From positions 372,509 to 436,508 of the forward strand of contig MNCI01022074.1 in NCBI GenBank assembly GCA_015680685.1: a DNA stretch of 64,000 bases. Reading direction: 5' to 3'. Under the pieces are notes generated by a model. It was not told where the DNA came from, searched no databases, and saw only the letters and a list, made by a program, of their open reading frames with translations. The position numbers and the translations under genes are program-made. This document shows positions 61,520 through 64,000 of this stretch, one piece after another; the stretch's first letter is position 1; each line of letters starts with the position of its first letter. Origin of the DNA: Gnetum montanum (taxonomy: Eukaryota > Streptophyta > Gnetopsida > Gnetales > Gnetaceae).

Positions 61520-62060
61520 ACACAAACGCTACTCATGAGGGGGTTTTCCCTAGCACTCACACTAAGCACCCCTATGGCACTCATGCTAAGTGTCCTTGCA
61601 CTCATGTTTCCTACCCTATAGTATGCCCTAAACTAAACTCACACTACCACTCATTAGAGGGTTTCCCTAACAACTCACACTAGGTGTCTCTGGCACTCAC
61701 GTTGGGTGTCCCTGATGCTCACACTGGGCCTGCCCTACAACATAGCTGACGTTGCCCAAAATCTAGGCCTCCCCTGCAACATAGCCCATGCTACCCAAAA
61801 ACTAGGCCTACCCTACAACGTAGCTCATGCTGCCCAAAAATTGGGCCTGCCCTACAACGTAGCTAACACTACCCTAATCTATGCTCACGCTAGCTTGCCC
61901 TGCACTTACATTGGGATTTTCCTAGGAATGCACGCTAGGGCCTATTCTTGTAGCTTATGCTACCCTGGAAATCATGAATCCCTAGCACTCACGCTGCCCA
62001 AGAATCCCTGGCATTCATGTTGTGCTAGGAAAGCTCACGCTGCCCAGGAAGCCCTAGCAC
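61520..62060. repeat. Short tandem repeats in intron 1 of the antisense gene, copy C
   Basis: About 61706-61870 has four 48-bp units of GGCCTRCCCTACAACRTAGC followed by .CA.GCTRCCCAAAA. Around it TAGCACTCACRCTAAGY and similar phrases repeat at 15-40 bp. One frame stays open over the units and encodes a 16-residue repeat (LGLPYNVAHAAQK core), but it lies in an intron on the other strand from the antisense gene and has no homologue in copies A and B. Confidence 0.75.
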
Positions 62061-62914
62061 TCATGTAGTGCTCGCCCTAGTAAACAAAATGAAAATAGGA
62101 AAAAATATAACTCGCCCTTATTCAACCATGCAAGCCCAAAAAACAAAAATCAAAGAAAAATATATACATATACATAGTAACCCACAAACCCCAGAAAGAA
62201 GCCTTGAATCCCCAAAACAACCCAAAATCACACTGAAAACATAGCAGAAAATGGTGGCCATGAGAGACCATGCTACCCTAGCTAACACTATGTACAGAAT
62301 ACCAGAGAGAAAAGGAAGAAACAAACCTACACAGAGCTCCATCCCATGCTGGAAACCTAGCTTGAGGGAGATGTTGAAGTAGCTCTTCACTCTCCTCCAT
62401 GAATGCTAGATTCACTTGCCTCTTCCCCTTGCCTCAGCTTGCTTTCCCTTTTCCCTTCATGGCTACCCTCTGACTCACGCTGCACTCTATAGCTTGCTTA
62501 CGCTCCAATCCAACGTCCAAGAACTCCCACTAGCACAAATGATGCCCTTGTACCCCAAAAAAAAATTTTAACCCCATGTTCACTCTCAATTTAGTTTATT
62601 AGTTTATTTTATTTTATTTATCATGTTTCAGGTTTAAATTTTGTTCTCATGGTATTACTTATGTCATTTTTTTCTTCTTTCTTACGTGATATTCCTCTTT
62701 ATTTTATTCCTGGGAGATAAGGCCAAAATTTTAAAAATAGAAAAAAGGGGAGAGAGAAAAGTTAAAATCAAAATAGAATGATGTGAATATACATAATGGT
62801 GCATAAAAATCCTTAAGACTATAAGATCCCATAAACTTATTATTTTCATGAAACATCGAAATTAGCAACACTCCATACACTCATTCATGATACAATGTGA
62901 CATGAAATTTATCA

Positions 62915-63000
62915 GCCTAGTGTGGCCTAAAACTACCATGGCCAGCCCGGTATGGCCTAAAACTACCATGTGGTCTAGGTATGACACTAAACTACTACTA
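62915..63000. repeat. Right cluster of GGCCTTAAACTAGC repeats, copy C
   Basis: AGTGTGGCCTAAAACTACCATGGCC occurs twice in near-identical form (about 62918 and 62948), then a weaker GACACTAAACTACTAC. Lies just before the RT frame as in copies A and B. Confidence 0.75.
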
Positions 63001-63071
63001 CATTCTGCAATTTCATCAATACATAGATTAATTACCCAATGCTCATTTACATTTAACAACTCCTTCATTAG

Positions 63072-64000
63072 GTAAATGTCACTCGCTTCGCTCCAGGTTT
63101 AAATTGGTAGGAGCAAGCACATGGCCACCAAGAATATCCTTTAAACATTGTCTCTCAGTGGACCATACAGGGATGTAAAAAGAGAAATTAATCTAGAATC
63201 CTTGGATCTAGACCCATGCACTTGTACTAATTTAATAGCCTCCACTCAGGAAACATCGGATTGGCCTAAAAATATGGCTAAGACTTTAGATCTAGAGATT
63301 GATAATATCACTCAAGATCCTCTTGTTGAAGTCCCCATTACTACATCCAATGGTGAAAATAGAGCATTGAAATTAAGTGCCCTACTAGACTCACATCTTG
63401 TCAATGACATCACCCAAGTATTGAAAGACAATATAAAAACATTCGCATGGTTATATACCAACATGCCAGGATTAGACCCCCGAATCGTCCAACACAACAT
63501 CATTTTTGATACAAAAGTCAAACCAATGAAGAAAAAGGCACGAAAGATTAAACCTGATGTAGCGTTAGTGGTCCATGCTAAAATCACAAAGCTCTACCAA
63601 GTCAATTTCATCTGAGCCATTGACTATTCTGACTGGGTATCAAACATTGTCATAGTCCCTAAGAAGAATGTTAGCATACACATATGCATTGACTTCCATG
63701 ATCTCAACATAGCCACTATAAAGGATGACTTCATGCTACCTAGCATCGATCAACTTATTGACACAACTGCTAGGCATGCACTATTATCCTTTATGGATGG
63801 ATTTTTAGGGTACAATCAAATAAGGATCAATCCATAACATCAACTCAAGACAACCTTTATGACACCTTGGGGCACATTTTGCTATACAATGATGTCGTCT
63901 GGTCTTAAAAATGCAGGCGCTACATATCAACGAGAAATGACATATATATTTAGTGATTACATGCTCGATTTGCTTAATGATTCTGTTGATGATATTGCAG
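63072..64000 (+). pseudogene. Reverse transcriptase of copy C, cut by the window end
   Basis: Begins after CTCCTTCATTAG (possible acceptor, 63060-63071). Linker with MAKTLDLEIDNITQD (about 63270-63315), then DNIKTFAWLYTNMPGLDPR (about 63427-63485), KKARKIKPDVALVVHAK and ITKLYQVNFI; RT motifs SNIVIVPKKN, ICIDFHDLN, FMDGFLGYNQIRI, TPWGTFCYTMM, KNAGATYQREMTYIF and LNDSVDDIA at the very end. The catalytic YVDD is SVDD. One frame is open from 63148 to 63615; the stop there replaces a residue that is His in copy B. Only two or three other stops follow. RNase H, integrase and 3' LTR lie beyond the window. Confidence 0.9.

Larger units (their letters stand above)
57438..62460 (-). pseudogene. Antisense multi-exon gene inside copy C (best-preserved copy)
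   Basis: Minus-strand exons: E1 62460-62331 (tentative), E2 61174-60725, E3 60641-60370, E4 60280-59283, E5 59095-58832, E6 58744-58543, E7 58437-57662, E8 57530-57438 ending in TGA. About 1060 codons. Intron phases agree from E2 to E6 (2, 1, 0, 0), and E4 keeps one frame over 332 codons with only a few in-frame stops. Donors are GTATGC, GTAAAT, GTGAGA, GTATGT, GTGTGT and GTGAGT. Notable blocks: E2 LVGILAWFDPFGPDIPPYD and HTLFQNPPGTVYR; E3 VCGWLHEDW; E4 SFDEVTIVLGCTEATLF and PKSLS.GRNLGIE; E5 acidic (EEEGKEGEEA); E7 coiled-coil-like; E8 DQPPPSTNA. Not recognised as any family; function unknown. The E6-E7 and E7-E8 joins are one base out of frame and several stops are present, so it is dead here. 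Confidence 0.8.

Noticed and set aside
61706-62068. Plus-strand frame with a 16-residue repeat
   Set aside because: It is the translation of a 48-bp tandem repeat in an intron; a unit divisible by three keeps any frame open. No homologue in the other copies.
1-64000. tRNA, rRNA or other structural RNA genes
   Set aside because: I looked for typical tRNA arm patterns and rRNA-like stretches by eye and saw none; a covariance-model search would be needed to be sure.

Overview
The window looks like intergenic DNA from a large, repeat-rich plant nuclear genome. It is A+T-rich, has no intact host gene, and is built almost entirely of nested, decayed Ty3/gypsy LTR retrotransposons. I cannot name the species. 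One degraded fragment at the left edge (402-1070) resembles an exon of a plant multi-pass membrane protein gene.

The main content is one retrotransposon family present in three body copies (A about 6588-24473, B 28484-45705, C 51042 to the window end), one 3'-end fragment on the opposite strand (D 24474-28483) and one solo LTR (F 32381-34023). It belongs to the Tat side of Ty3/gypsy: copy B has a normal RNase H followed by a second, archaeal-like RNase H, then integrase. Its LTRs run TGAAACA...TACA, with a TATA box near the middle, a primer site of the form TGGYGCTMGAAGGAGGG and a purine tract ACAAAGAGGG before the 3' LTR. A second family (E: LTRs at 3426-4591, 6291-6587 and about 46900-48124, gag-protease at 48800-50998) has a tRNA-Asp-like primer site.

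The unusual part is the layout of the Tat family. In all three copies gag and protease are on the + strand, then comes a 4-10 kb cassette, then RT and the rest of pol on the + strand. The cassette carries a large gene on the opposite strand. By comparing the copies I can place about eight exons with matching splice sites, mostly matching intron phases and a shared stop position (A 13300-18656, B 35962-39579, C 57438-62460). The predicted protein is about 1000 residues, ends in a coiled-coil-like part and an acidic or proline-rich tail, and I recognise no family. Both sides of each cassette, and the 3' UTR of copies B and D, carry clusters of a short repeat close to GCTAAGGCCTTAAACTAGC.

Region by region: 1-3400 degraded gene fragment and promoter-like sequence; 3426-6587 head-to-head family-E LTRs around an array of about 190-bp units; 6588-24473 copy A; 24474-28483 copy D; 28484-45705 copy B with solo LTR F in its gag; 45706-50998 family-E element E2; 51042-64000 copy C, cut by the window end inside RT. 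Order of insertion: A into E3, D into A, B into D, F into B, C into E2.

Every copy is dead: stops, frameshifts and lost catalytic or zinc residues occur throughout, and many stops sit where a sister copy has glutamine (CAG or CAA to TAG or TAA), as expected from decay of methylated repeats. Exon limits and domain calls come from reading and comparing the copies by eye; no database search was possible.
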